Shown here: positions 27,253-35,473 of the stretch, one piece after another | Numbering within the stretch: the first letter of the stretch is position 1 | How the letters are laid out: every line of letters begins with the position of its first letter | NCBI GenBank assembly: GCA_002698785.1 | Contig: PAAG01000032.1 | Span: forward strand, 1-64,000 | Direction: 5' to 3' | Length of the DNA stretch: 64,000 nt | Source of the DNA: Verrucomicrobiales bacterium | GTDB taxonomy: Bacteria; Verrucomicrobiota; Verrucomicrobiia; Verrucomicrobiales; DEV007 | Notes under the pieces: generated by a model | What the model was told of the DNA's origin: nothing | The model's input: only the letters and a program-made list of their open reading frames with translations | Database searches by the model: none | Program-made: the position numbers and the translations under genes

Positions 27253-28119
27253 ATGACTCCCAACTCGAAATTCCATTCGATCCGTCAGAAACTCTTACTG
27301 ACTGGTTTGTCGGTAGTGGGCCTGGCTATCTTAAAAGCCACCACGATTGCTGCCGATTCCCGAGGGAGTGTGGCGCAAGTAAAGCACATCAGCCTCGATG
27401 CCATGTGCCAAAGCAGAAACGGTACGAGTCTGGAGGATTTGTTAGGGGTAGGCGGCAGTGGAAAAGTGACCACAATCGAAGCGCTGACACAGATTCGAGA
27501 CAAGATTACCGACCTGGTATTGGAGTTTGATATCGAAGAGGGTGTCGTTGTAGGCGGCAAAGCAGAAGGCGAGGGGATGAAATGGGAGCCTCTCAAATTG
27601 GAGGTGCTCTTTGGGCCACCACCCCCGGAGTCTGATGACGATGAGGCGGAAGTTCTGAGCGCTGGTGAACAAAAGAGAAAACCGATTGCTCCGGCAGAAA
27701 TCAATGACCCCGAGGTCGAGCCTTTCGATGAACCCACTCCCGATACGTTGAGCGACATCGAGGAAACCATTTCAGAACTCAGGGACCTGCAGGAATTCCG
27801 CTCTTCATCTCAGGAGGGTGTCAAGACCATCACCGATCGGGCGAAAGAAGATCCCAGCGAAGACAATCGACGCGACGCAGCCCTCGCCAGGAAATCGAAC
27901 CAGACGTTCAACTACCAGCGAGCAGTGATCGACACTTACATTCGCGAGCTCATAGGCCTTCAGCGTGAGCTAGATGAGCAGGAGACTCCCATCAGTTTCG
28001 GAGACGAAGAACCTCAGCTCCCCGAGACAAACGAGGAAGCCTGGGCAAAAAATCGACGCACCACGGCAGCCCAGATTGCCCTGATCAGGTGGGAGCAGGT
28101 GCGAAAGGAAACGGAGTAG
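27253..28119 (+). CDS. Secreted acidic hypothetical protein
   Basis: The start is placed at ATG 27253 (product ~288 residues) because it precedes a plausible signal peptide (basic start, hydrophobic ~14-30, ending near TTIAA); the longer frame from 27175 is less likely. The mature region is acidic with an unusual P-rich stretch FGPPPPESDDDEAEV (~118-132), then helical heptad-like segments (ETISELRDLQEF ... YIRELIGLQRELDEQ). No family is recognised. It diverges from the CpxP/Spy-like gene with a 246-bp promoter region. Confidence 0.65.
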   Translation: MTPNSKFHSIRQKLLLTGLSVVGLAILKATTIAADSRGSVAQVKHISLDAMCQSRNGTSLEDLLGVGGSGKVTTIEALTQIRDKITDLVLEFDIEEGVVVGGKAEGEGMKWEPLKLEVLFGPPPPESDDDEAEVLSAGEQKRKPIAPAEINDPEVEPFDEPTPDTLSDIEETISELRDLQEFRSSSQEGVKTITDRAKEDPSEDNRRDAALARKSNQTFNYQRAVIDTYIRELIGLQRELDEQETPISFGDEEPQLPETNEEAWAKNRRTTAAQIALIRWEQVRKETE

Positions 28120-28348
28120 GAAGCAATCTCAATTCACTTGATAGATCGTTTCTACGAGGGCGGGCTCGTACACGACTCCCCTAGTGGATTCGAGGCAAAG
28201 TTCATCGCGAGATTCATTTCGAGAACAGCAGGTTGGATCGTCAGAAATTTCTAGGCATAGAAATTAGTCGGCGAGTAGAGTGAGGTCTTCACCGGCACGA
28301 TATCTGCAACTGGCGCCTCCGTATCCCTATTCTACCAGACCGTTCGTG

Positions 28349-28378
28349 TTTCTCACCTCGAACGATCGAGGTGAGAAA
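28349..28378. terminator. Strong hairpin between convergent genes
   Basis: Perfect 12-bp stem TTTCTCACCTCG (28349-28360) / CGAGGTGAGAAA (28367-28378) with a 6-nt loop. It lies in the 287-bp gap between the acidic secreted protein and the haloperoxidase, 29 bp beyond the latter's stop. No T-run follows on either strand, so it is terminator-like but not canonical. Confidence 0.6.
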
Positions 28379-28406
28379 AGATTTCACGGGGCATCTGGGA
28401 AGGCTT

Positions 28407-30791
28407 TTACCGATTCCACCAATCCTTAAATACCTGATCGGTTGTTTTCGATTCACCCTCCGGCCAAACGAAGACTTTGGCATCATCGAGGCCACGGCTT
28501 CCCCCAGAGCCAACGATAAGGATGCGGTCTCCATCAAAGGAAGTGAAACGCATAGAAACAGGTTCGCGATACGTAAGCATCTGTTCCTGCAGGATGCCAA
28601 CAGCGACTCGCTCTCCCATGCGAAGAGATTCATAATAGTCGGTGTAATAATGCACTCCTGCAAAATTTCGGCCGATGGAAATATTGGCGGCTAGTTTGTC
28701 GAGTTCGCCCTGTATGGAAAGGCCGCTTTCCTTTGCCTTTACCAAAATTTGGCCAACCTCCCATTGCTGGCCGCTGCAATCGCAGGAAGCGCCGGGATCA
28801 GCCTGATATGCCGTATCAATCGTTGCCTTCGGGGCGGAACTTTCAGGGTCCTTGTTTTTAAGAATGATTTCGTCACCGAACAACGATTCAGGACAATTGT
28901 AAGGTCCTGTGGTTTCAATATATTCTTTCAGGTTCAGTTTTCCCCGTTCTACTTTTCCTTCCTCAAAGAGACTACCATCGGTCACTTTGTTCATTTCGAA
29001 GAAAGCTTTCAAAATAGTGACACATGCGCCAGCTACGGTGGCATGTCCCGCCCCATAGGAAGGGTGCAACGGTGAACCTTCCGGAAAAGCCATTGGAAGA
29101 AGCCCATTCTTTTCTTCCTGTATCCACCTGTTGTCTAGCAACTCCTCCAGATCGGGATTTCCTTGCAAATCATCCCTCCACTTACTGTTTTGTTCTCCGT
29201 TGTGTTTGGAAATCTGGTCCAGAAACTCTGTTGCATTGAGATCTGTGAACATCTTTCCTACCTCATCTTGCACATGGCCAAGGGCGGCCTCCCCATTCCA
29301 TGCGAGAGTAACCGCTTCGGCTAGCGCTTCCGGCCGTGAGCGGAGATGTATATTGTATTTTTGTCTCCGTACCGCTTTTAATGCGCGCGTCGCCACTTCG
29401 CATACAAGGGTGAGAATGTGCGGGCCACCAAAAGTCGCAAAGCCATCTCGAGTGGGATGTCCTTTACCTTCGGGCATGCCGATATCGGTTGCGGCATCCT
29501 GACCGAGTAGAATGAGGCAAGCGTTCAGGTAAGCCTGATAGAGCTGGTCAAAATGCACGTATGTTGCCAAATCTCGGGGAGTGGTGATGAACCGCGATTT
29601 ACCACCTCCATCACCATCTTTAAGGAACAAGTCGAAGTTTTTACGGTTTGATCCATTTTGCACATCTAGCCACGAAACCAGATTCGTCATGTGATCCCTG
29701 AATGGTTGATGAGGAATGACACGTTGGTTGATTACTTGGACTCCATATCGTATCAAACCATCAGTGTGAATCGCCGGACCATCGTGCGCTATTTTATCCG
29801 GGTGTTCCGAATCCGAATCTCGCAATGTCTTCAGGGTCTTACTATCGCAGAATTGCCCCGCACGGTTGAGGGCGTCTTCGCTAAGGCTCTCGATTGCACT
29901 TATTGCTTCCTTCCCCGCAAGTGAAGATGGAGAGAGTGCATCTTTTACGGATTGTCCCTTGATCTCTTCGTTCCCTATCAGCATGAATTGGGAAAGGTAA
30001 GGACCGTTATGTGCTCCCGGTGTCGACCCTCGAAACAAATTCTTGCGGGTAAGCTTTTCTTCGCCCATCAACCGAGCTCTACGGCGACGTTTTGCCCGCT
30101 CGTCGAGCCCTTCTTCACTCTTAAAGAACGGGAGTTCGTTCAGTGCGTTGATAACCGCATCAATCTTCGAAAGATCATAGTCTGCCTCTTCCGAACTGAT
30201 TCCATTGAACTTCTCCGGGTCTTCCTCCCATAGAGCAAATGGAACATCCCTCAAGTAAGCTTGTGCATAGACCTCAGCGATTTCGGCAATTAACTCAGCC
30301 GAACCGAGTTTTGGAGCGGGTGGCATGGCGACCTGATCCGGGTCCGGGCCTTCGAGCTCTAACGTGTGTCCGCAGAGTGGGCTTTCGTAGTTGCGGGCTT
30401 CATTTCCAGTCTGAGGCCAATGAAATTCTCCCGAGAATTTTTCCACTGCAAAAGGCGCGGGAAGTCGCGAACTGTAAGTACCTGGTAGAGGGGTCTCACC
30501 GAGTGAACTTCCTGGTTTATCCTGATTGATTTCGCTGATGAAAGTGCGGAGGTCCTCCTGTTTTACTCGACCGAAATCGTCGTGCTCCAGACTTTTCGAG
30601 AAAGTACCGAATGCCGAAACCCAGCCATCTCCATCGGGTGGAGTGGCCAGTGCTTGTTTTGCTTCGCCATTGTTCTCCTGCGTGCGAGCAGATACGCGTT
30701 CGCGAGAGGTATCAGATGCTTCGTCACGGACTCGACTAGCCATCAAGGCACGGACGGTTTCGGAAGGGATGGGATCGAGATCTTCAGTCAT
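28407..30791 (-). CDS. Vanadium-dependent haloperoxidase (PAP2 superfamily)
   Basis: The 794-residue protein matches algal/cyanobacterial-type vanadium bromo- or iodoperoxidases. HPSYGAGHATVAGACVTI lies at ~575-592 and ISIGRNFAGVHYYTDYYES at ~699-717, providing the vanadate-ligand Arg and catalytic His of G-R-N-x-A-G-V-H. Upstream, QKYNIHLRSRPEALAEAV (~478-495) supplies the K/H/RPE signature. In Corallina-type enzymes the first block reads S-x-P-S-G-H; here Ala replaces the Ser before G-H. No signal peptide is visible, so cytoplasmic or non-classically exported. Function: peroxide-driven halide oxidation, with possible roles in chemical defence, biofilm control or peroxide detoxification. It stands alone. 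Confidence 0.9.
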   Translation of the reverse strand: MTEDLDPIPSETVRALMASRVRDEASDTSRERVSARTQENNGEAKQALATPPDGDGWVSAFGTFSKSLEHDDFGRVKQEDLRTFISEINQDKPGSSLGETPLPGTYSSRLPAPFAVEKFSGEFHWPQTGNEARNYESPLCGHTLELEGPDPDQVAMPPAPKLGSAELIAEIAEVYAQAYLRDVPFALWEEDPEKFNGISSEEADYDLSKIDAVINALNELPFFKSEEGLDERAKRRRRARLMGEEKLTRKNLFRGSTPGAHNGPYLSQFMLIGNEEIKGQSVKDALSPSSLAGKEAISAIESLSEDALNRAGQFCDSKTLKTLRDSDSEHPDKIAHDGPAIHTDGLIRYGVQVINQRVIPHQPFRDHMTNLVSWLDVQNGSNRKNFDLFLKDGDGGGKSRFITTPRDLATYVHFDQLYQAYLNACLILLGQDAATDIGMPEGKGHPTRDGFATFGGPHILTLVCEVATRALKAVRRQKYNIHLRSRPEALAEAVTLAWNGEAALGHVQDEVGKMFTDLNATEFLDQISKHNGEQNSKWRDDLQGNPDLEELLDNRWIQEEKNGLLPMAFPEGSPLHPSYGAGHATVAGACVTILKAFFEMNKVTDGSLFEEGKVERGKLNLKEYIETTGPYNCPESLFGDEIILKNKDPESSAPKATIDTAYQADPGASCDCSGQQWEVGQILVKAKESGLSIQGELDKLAANISIGRNFAGVHYYTDYYESLRMGERVAVGILQEQMLTYREPVSMRFTSFDGDRILIVGSGGSRGLDDAKVFVWPEGESKTTDQVFKDWWNR

Positions 30792-31285
30792 TCGATTTCT
30801 TTCGTTTAGATTTCAAAAGCAGAATTAATGTGCCGCTTACTTCACTAGTCGGTTTAGTGAATGTTAAATACAAGAGGTGGAATAGATGAGTGTAGTTAAC
30901 GAGATGTGAAAGCTCTTGGTCAACTAAATTTGAGAGAAATATATATAGTTCGTTTATCGGGGTATCTGACTCTATGGGTTATGGTAGTTATTTGTGAAGA
31001 GATAGGGTTCGGTAAATTGTTTTCTTTACCTGTAATTATCAATGGAGCAGATTTTCTGGAAAGTGTAGTTAACTTCGTTCGAATGGATTTTGTTATTCGA
31101 TTACCAGGCCCAAGGTTATCGTTGTTGCAATCGAGAGGCTGCGATGCTGATGTCCGTGAATCGCCAGGAGGAGGAAATCGGCGGCAGTTAGAATGAAACT
31201 CCAGAGGTGGCTTTTTCCAAAAAACAAATTTCTCGGTAAGATTTTTCGCCAAGCGGGAAAACCGTAAGGAAGACCCATTTTCCTT
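30792..31285. other. AT-rich intergenic region upstream of haloperoxidase
   Basis: About 490 bp without a convincing gene. It contains two copies of GTGTAGTTAAC (near 30891 and 31062) and is notably AT-rich in 30830-31090, consistent with the haloperoxidase promoter. Short open frames on both strands here lack protein-like composition. Confidence 0.5.
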
Positions 31286-31778
31286 TTGAGGAAGACGACA
31301 GCCTCAGGCTATGTCCGCAGCCCCTTTCTGACCACGCTGCTGGGCCTACCCCTGCTCGCATGCAGTCACGTATTATCCGCACCGATCACCATCGATTCGT
31401 TTTCTGAAACGCTCGCACCTACGACCACCATCACTTTTCATGACGGCAGCATGATCGGTGGAGAGCTCGACCTTGGGCTCTCCGTGGCAAATGCCGAAGC
31501 CACCGTCGACACCACCAAGCCTGCCGTAAAAATCCACACTCAGAAAAACACGGCACAGCCATACCGTAAAAGGAACGGCCAGCGTCGCCGAGGGCCTACT
31601 CAAAGTCGAAGTGAAGGTGACTGGGAAGTCCTACAAAAAGGTGAAGCTCAAGCCCAGCGGTCGATTCACCTTCCGCGCCCGCAACCTCCGCTCCGGGAAA
31701 AACCGCATCAAGGTCCGTGCCCTCGACCTCGCCGGAAACAGATCGAAAGTGAAGAAAGCGAAGCCGAAAGGGAAGTGA
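31286..31778 (+). pseudogene. Secreted protein with Ig-like C-terminal module, frameshifted
   Basis: A frame opening at TTG 31286 encodes a signal-like N-terminus (LLGLPLLACSHVLSA) and the region ITIDSFSETLAPTTTITF ... D-T-T-K-P-A-V-K-I, the lead-in of an Ig-like module common in secreted verrucomicrobial proteins. Near 31555 the coding shifts frame: in another frame SHTVKGTASVAEGLLKVEVK ... RIKVRALDLAGNRSKVKKAK continues to the stop at 31776-31778. The two parts make one coherent ~165-residue protein only if a frameshift is assumed, so this is a broken gene or a sequence error. The C-terminus is Lys-rich. Confidence 0.65.
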
Positions 31779-31807
31779 CGAGAATTCTAGTGCCGCTATA
31801 TCGCGGC

Positions 31808-32854
31808 CTACTCTTCCCCTGGTGCAGGTCCGGTGGGGCCTGTGTAGCGATTGATCATCTCTGCATTATCCCTGCCTCCATCACCAGTCAGGCGAAAACG
31901 GATCGTATCGTCGCGGTCACCGTTGCGAAGGACGCCGGCAAAGTAGCGGTTAGTGCGAAGACGATACACAACGCGAACGGACTCGCCCGGTGCCATCGTG
32001 GCTTTGAAACGCCCGCGCTGGATCGCACCAGAGACATTGCGCCCCTGGGAGCGGGCAATCACTTTCATACGGGGAAGGCGATCACCGATGCTGCGCAGTT
32101 TGAAATTGCCAGCCGCCCCACCATCGTTCTGCATCTCGAGGTGCGCTTTCGACGTGTTGGTTTTGAAGATGCGATTGCGGTTCACGATCGTCTGACGATT
32201 TGAGGCGCGACGTCGATTGTAGATGTTGTTTCCTCTCAGCTTACTCGCCGTTTTACCGATGAGGAGATCGGCGCGGGCGGGACCGGTCAGTTCCAGTTCG
32301 TCGTCTTCTTCCTCGACGATGGGAGGCATTTCGAACATATGAATGGTCGTGTTGCCGTCCGTCAGTTGATAGGTGAAAGGCGTGGGGTCGACGCCCAAGC
32401 TGGCGAACGTCTCGCCGGAAAACGTCATCGACCCGCTGAGGACCTGTCCTGTCGCGTAGTCGGGGGGAAGAACTAGACGGTTGAAGCCTGAACCTAAGGT
32501 GGCGGTCGCGATAAGCAGAAAGTCTCCCGTCGCGATAGGCGTGGTCGTTCGCGAGCCGGACCCGTATGACAACATCTCCGGGACAGCATCATTGTAGTAA
32601 TCTGCCGCTGGATAGCTGCCAGCAGGCGCAACGGAGAATTCATTGGGATTTGGCTGGACGAAATTTGGCGCCGCGTAAGAAGATTGGAAGCTCAGTGTCA
32701 GCCCGCTCACATCGAAGGAACCCTGAAACTGAAACACTACATCCCCGCCCGTTTCTTCGGCCCAGATGTAGAAATCGTCTGCTCGTGTGGAAACGGTGAG
32801 AGTGAAAGATGCAACGAGAATGCCGATGGTGAGGGAGAAGAGTCGTGTAGTCAT
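31808..32854 (-). CDS. Secreted protein with Arg-rich C-terminal beta module
   Basis: The 348-residue protein has a signal peptide (hydrophobic ~8-25, cleavage after TRA). The N-terminal half (DVVFQFQGSFDVSGLTLSF) is beta-rich and looks like a PEP-CTERM-type secreted domain, but no PEP-CTERM sorting signal follows. After an acidic E/D spacer (~181-187) the C-terminal ~150 residues carry a basic module: ADLLIGKTASKLRGNNIYN ... MQNDGGAAGNFKLRSIGD ... VTGA-like NVSGAIQRGRFKATMAPGES. Similar modules recur in secreted planctomycete/verrucomicrobial proteins (from memory). Function unknown. Confidence 0.7.
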   Translation of the reverse strand: MTTRLFSLTIGILVASFTLTVSTRADDFYIWAEETGGDVVFQFQGSFDVSGLTLSFQSSYAAPNFVQPNPNEFSVAPAGSYPAADYYNDAVPEMLSYGSGSRTTTPIATGDFLLIATATLGSGFNRLVLPPDYATGQVLSGSMTFSGETFASLGVDPTPFTYQLTDGNTTIHMFEMPPIVEEEDDELELTGPARADLLIGKTASKLRGNNIYNRRRASNRQTIVNRNRIFKTNTSKAHLEMQNDGGAAGNFKLRSIGDRLPRMKVIARSQGRNVSGAIQRGRFKATMAPGESVRVVYRLRTNRYFAGVLRNGDRDDTIRFRLTGDGGRDNAEMINRYTGPTGPAPGEE

Positions 32855-33124
32855 GGTGTTGGCTGGCTACTACAGCGGTAAAGGACACTTCGACACGATC
32901 AAGTGAAAAACCTGAATGAACTGCGTTACATATATTGATATATGAATGTTAGTGCTCTCGGCGGTGCATTACAGTTGCCATTCGAAGCCAGTGTTTAGAC
33001 AGATGTGTTGTATTTCCGGAGAATACATAGGCATGTCGCCCGCCTGTCTGTGGATTAGAGAGGGGGGGCTGCTCTCTCGGAAAGGCTGTCGAAATTCGAA
33101 GCCTATGTAGCTGATGCGGCAGAC

Positions 33125-34735
33125 TTACAGCCTCCGAACGCGCTTCCCTAGCTTCCGGATCTTTTTGCGCAATTTCTTTACCTTCGCCACTTTCCCGTTC
33201 CGGCGGAAACGCTTCACTTTCTTGACGAGCTTCTTGATCTTTTTCAGGAGTCTGGCCCGCAGGAGAGAATTGTCTACTACGGCGACTCTCGTCAAGGTAT
33301 CCACCGACTCATAGCCCGAAGAGGTGGCGCCCAATCCTCCTCCGTGCCCGATGTAACCGGAGGCACGAACCATGAAGTCACCCAGAGGAAGACTCAGCCC
33401 GCCCAGCTCCCAGGTGCTCGTCGCACCCACGCGACTCGCGAAGCCCAGCGGCGTCCATATCGTTCCGCCGTCGGTGGAAATCTCGAACCGCACTCGGTGC
33501 ACCACGGCGTTGTTTCCGCTGCGCGTCCAGAAAAGTTTGGTTCCATTGGGAGAATGCGAGAGTTCATCCGTCGTCGCTTCGTATTCGACCTCTGCGGCAC
33601 GATTCCGAGTCGTCCCATTGATCTCCGCAAAAAAGCCACCGAGGAACAGATTGCCATTGTCTTTGACGATCGCGTCGCGTCCTCCCCCTGGAGTCAGGAG
33701 GTAATCAAAGGTGGTATCGAGAGTCCCGTCGCCGTTGATCCGGTTGAATAGCTCCACATCGATGTCGTCGATTTTCGACAGATTGCTGGCGAGGATGATT
33801 TTACCGTTTACCTGAGGTACCGCCGAGAATACCCCGCCCCCGGTCAGATTGGGGGTGAACGTAGTATCGAGAGTTCCGTCTGCGTTGAGGCGCACGAGAA
33901 ACTCGGGTGCCATCGCAGCAAAGGCTCCGTTTGAGGTGCCAAATATACCACACACCAAAAACTTCCCGTCTGGCAGCTTGTTGATGCTGAATACATTGGT
34001 GCCGTCGAAACCCGGGTCGTAAGTAGTATCGAGAGAACCATTTGCATTCAGTCTGGCGAAGCCAGTGCGAGCCGTGCCATCGATATTCGCGAACTCTCCC
34101 ATCACGAGAATCTTTCCGTCGTCCTGGAAGGCCAGCGCATCCACTTCACCGTCCGCTCCCATACCTACATTGAACGTGGCGTCGAGCGATCCGTCGGTAT
34201 CGAGCCGGGCGATCCGATTTACCATCTGCCCGTCGATTGAGGTGAATCTTCCCGCCACGATCAGTTTCCCGTCGTCCTGCTGCAAGATGGAGTTGATATC
34301 GTCATTGGGTGAAGGATTGAAAGACGTATCGTGATTGCCGTCGGCATCGATCCGCACGATCCGCTCGAATGACTGGCCCTCCCAGGTAGTGAAAAAACCG
34401 GCAATAAGAACCTGATTGTCGGACTGCACATAGACTCTCTCGCAGATATTGCTGTTGTTCGGGTTGAACGATGCATCGAATGTCCCATTCGGTAAAAAAC
34501 GAGCAATACCAGTCCGGTTCGCCATTCCCACCGTGGAAAACTGACCGGTTAGGTAGAGGGTGCCGTCCGGAAGAATAGCCGACGAAGAAACGAAGCCATT
34601 CAGGTCGGGATTAAATGCGTTCACGTCGCCCGGAGCGGCTTCGGACGTGTGCAAAGGCAGCGCGAAGGATGCGACGGCAAGAATAGAAAGAACAAGTGGA
34701 GAGGAGGTGAAACGGTGTTTCATCGGTTGGGACAC
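33125..34735 (-). CDS. Secreted delta-60-repeat beta-propeller protein with basic tail
   Basis: The 536-residue protein has a signal peptide (hydrophobic ~13-29). It then has about seven repeats of ~50 residues of the delta-60 type, with G-x-x-x-R-I-A-R-L-x-x-D-G-S-L-D-x-T-F-x-x-x and paired Q-x-D-G-K-I-x-V-x-G-x-F strands (~50-370), forecasting a beta-propeller. After a fibronectin-like region (~380-480), the last ~45 residues are extremely basic and helix-like (KKIKKLVKKVKRF ... RKKIRKLGKRVRRL). A very similar tail ends the protein at 38251-39339. The role of the tail is unknown: DNA or polyanion binding, or a surface-retention signal. Confidence 0.8.
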   Translation of the reverse strand: MSQPMKHRFTSSPLVLSILAVASFALPLHTSEAAPGDVNAFNPDLNGFVSSSAILPDGTLYLTGQFSTVGMANRTGIARFLPNGTFDASFNPNNSNICERVYVQSDNQVLIAGFFTTWEGQSFERIVRIDADGNHDTSFNPSPNDDINSILQQDDGKLIVAGRFTSIDGQMVNRIARLDTDGSLDATFNVGMGADGEVDALAFQDDGKILVMGEFANIDGTARTGFARLNANGSLDTTYDPGFDGTNVFSINKLPDGKFLVCGIFGTSNGAFAAMAPEFLVRLNADGTLDTTFTPNLTGGGVFSAVPQVNGKIILASNLSKIDDIDVELFNRINGDGTLDTTFDYLLTPGGGRDAIVKDNGNLFLGGFFAEINGTTRNRAAEVEYEATTDELSHSPNGTKLFWTRSGNNAVVHRVRFEISTDGGTIWTPLGFASRVGATSTWELGGLSLPLGDFMVRASGYIGHGGGLGATSSGYESVDTLTRVAVVDNSLLRARLLKKIKKLVKKVKRFRRNGKVAKVKKLRKKIRKLGKRVRRL

Positions 34736-34873
34736 AAGGAGATAGAGAAGCGCCGGTTTTCGTACACAGCGCGACGGTCCCGACAGTGGTTTTCGTGCAT
34801 ATATTGCACAACCACAGGTGAACCAGCTTATTCACTCAATGCAAGTGAAATTCACCACGAATCAAGAATTACG

Positions 34874-35398
34874 CTATAGATAAATACCGTCGATTAACCG
34901 CTGATGTAGTGCACGGGGATGAGATAGCTTCTTTGAGAGAGGGGACCGACAAAACGGTCGATCATGGGGCGCTACGTGAGAGCAATATCTACCAGAAGGT
35001 GAACACCTTACCCTTCGAGGCACTGTCTGACTGAGTGAGATGTTAACCGTCGCTTCCTTACCATCGACGAAAACTTTTAGCATCCCAGGGCCGAGCGCTG
35101 TTTTCCCATCACATTCGCCAATCCTAAATTGGTGGAAGATTGATTTCCGATAGCCCGCAACGAAAAGCGAACCCATCGCAATCCATCGCGAGTTTGGTAT
35201 TCTCACAACGCGGTTCCTGAAGGTGCTTTCGGCCCTTCGGGAGTTTTCCGACCCCGTTACCACATCTGTCTCATGAATGGGACCCTGCTCCGAGGAAACC
35301 TCTTCGATACGAATAGGTTCAAGGGGATTTTGTAAATAATTGAAATACAGAGAGTAGTGTGATTTTCTGTCCTTCAAAACGCACACAAAAACCACCAA
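34874..35398 (-). CDS. Doubtful ORF, possibly decayed gene
   Basis: A 174-residue frame on the minus strand. The central part (VVRIPNSRWIAMGSLFVAGY ... MLKVFVDGKEATVNISLSQ) reads like a real protein, but the last ~50 residues are rich in Arg, Ser, His and Cys and look out of frame. It may be the remnant of a secreted protein frameshifted near 35045. No family is recognised. Listed because it fills an otherwise empty 700-bp gap. Confidence 0.3.
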   Translation of the reverse strand: MVVFVCVLKDRKSHYSLYFNYLQNPLEPIRIEEVSSEQGPIHETDVVTGSENSRRAESTFRNRVVRIPNSRWIAMGSLFVAGYRKSIFHQFRIGECDGKTALGPGMLKVFVDGKEATVNISLSQTVPRRVRCSPSGRYCSHVAPHDRPFCRSPLSKKLSHPRALHQRLIDGIYL

Positions 35399-35413
35399 TT
35401 TGCCAAAAAAATC

Positions 35414-35436
35414 TTGCTATTGAGATTCGTTAGCAA
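35414..35436. promoter_or_regulatory. Fur-box-like operator upstream of siderophore receptor
   Basis: A 23-bp imperfect palindrome with arms TTGCTA and TAGCAA around TTGAGATTCGT. It matches 8 of 11 positions on the two sides and resembles the Fur consensus (GATAATGATAATCATTATC) in spacing and A/T pattern. It is 38 bp upstream of the ATG at 35474, where a ferric-iron repressor would block the promoter. The resemblance is by eye. Confidence 0.5.
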
Positions 35437-35473
35437 TAAGGCTGTGTTCTATCTGACTCACTCAGAAAGATCA

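Noticed and set aside
30920-31252. 110-codon minus-strand frame upstream of the haloperoxidase
   Set aside because: AT-rich composition, no domain or signal, and no protein-like patterning.
31286-32203. 305-codon plus-strand frame as one gene
   Set aside because: Its second part runs antisense through the 31808 gene; the real coding shifts frame near 31555 and stops at 31778.
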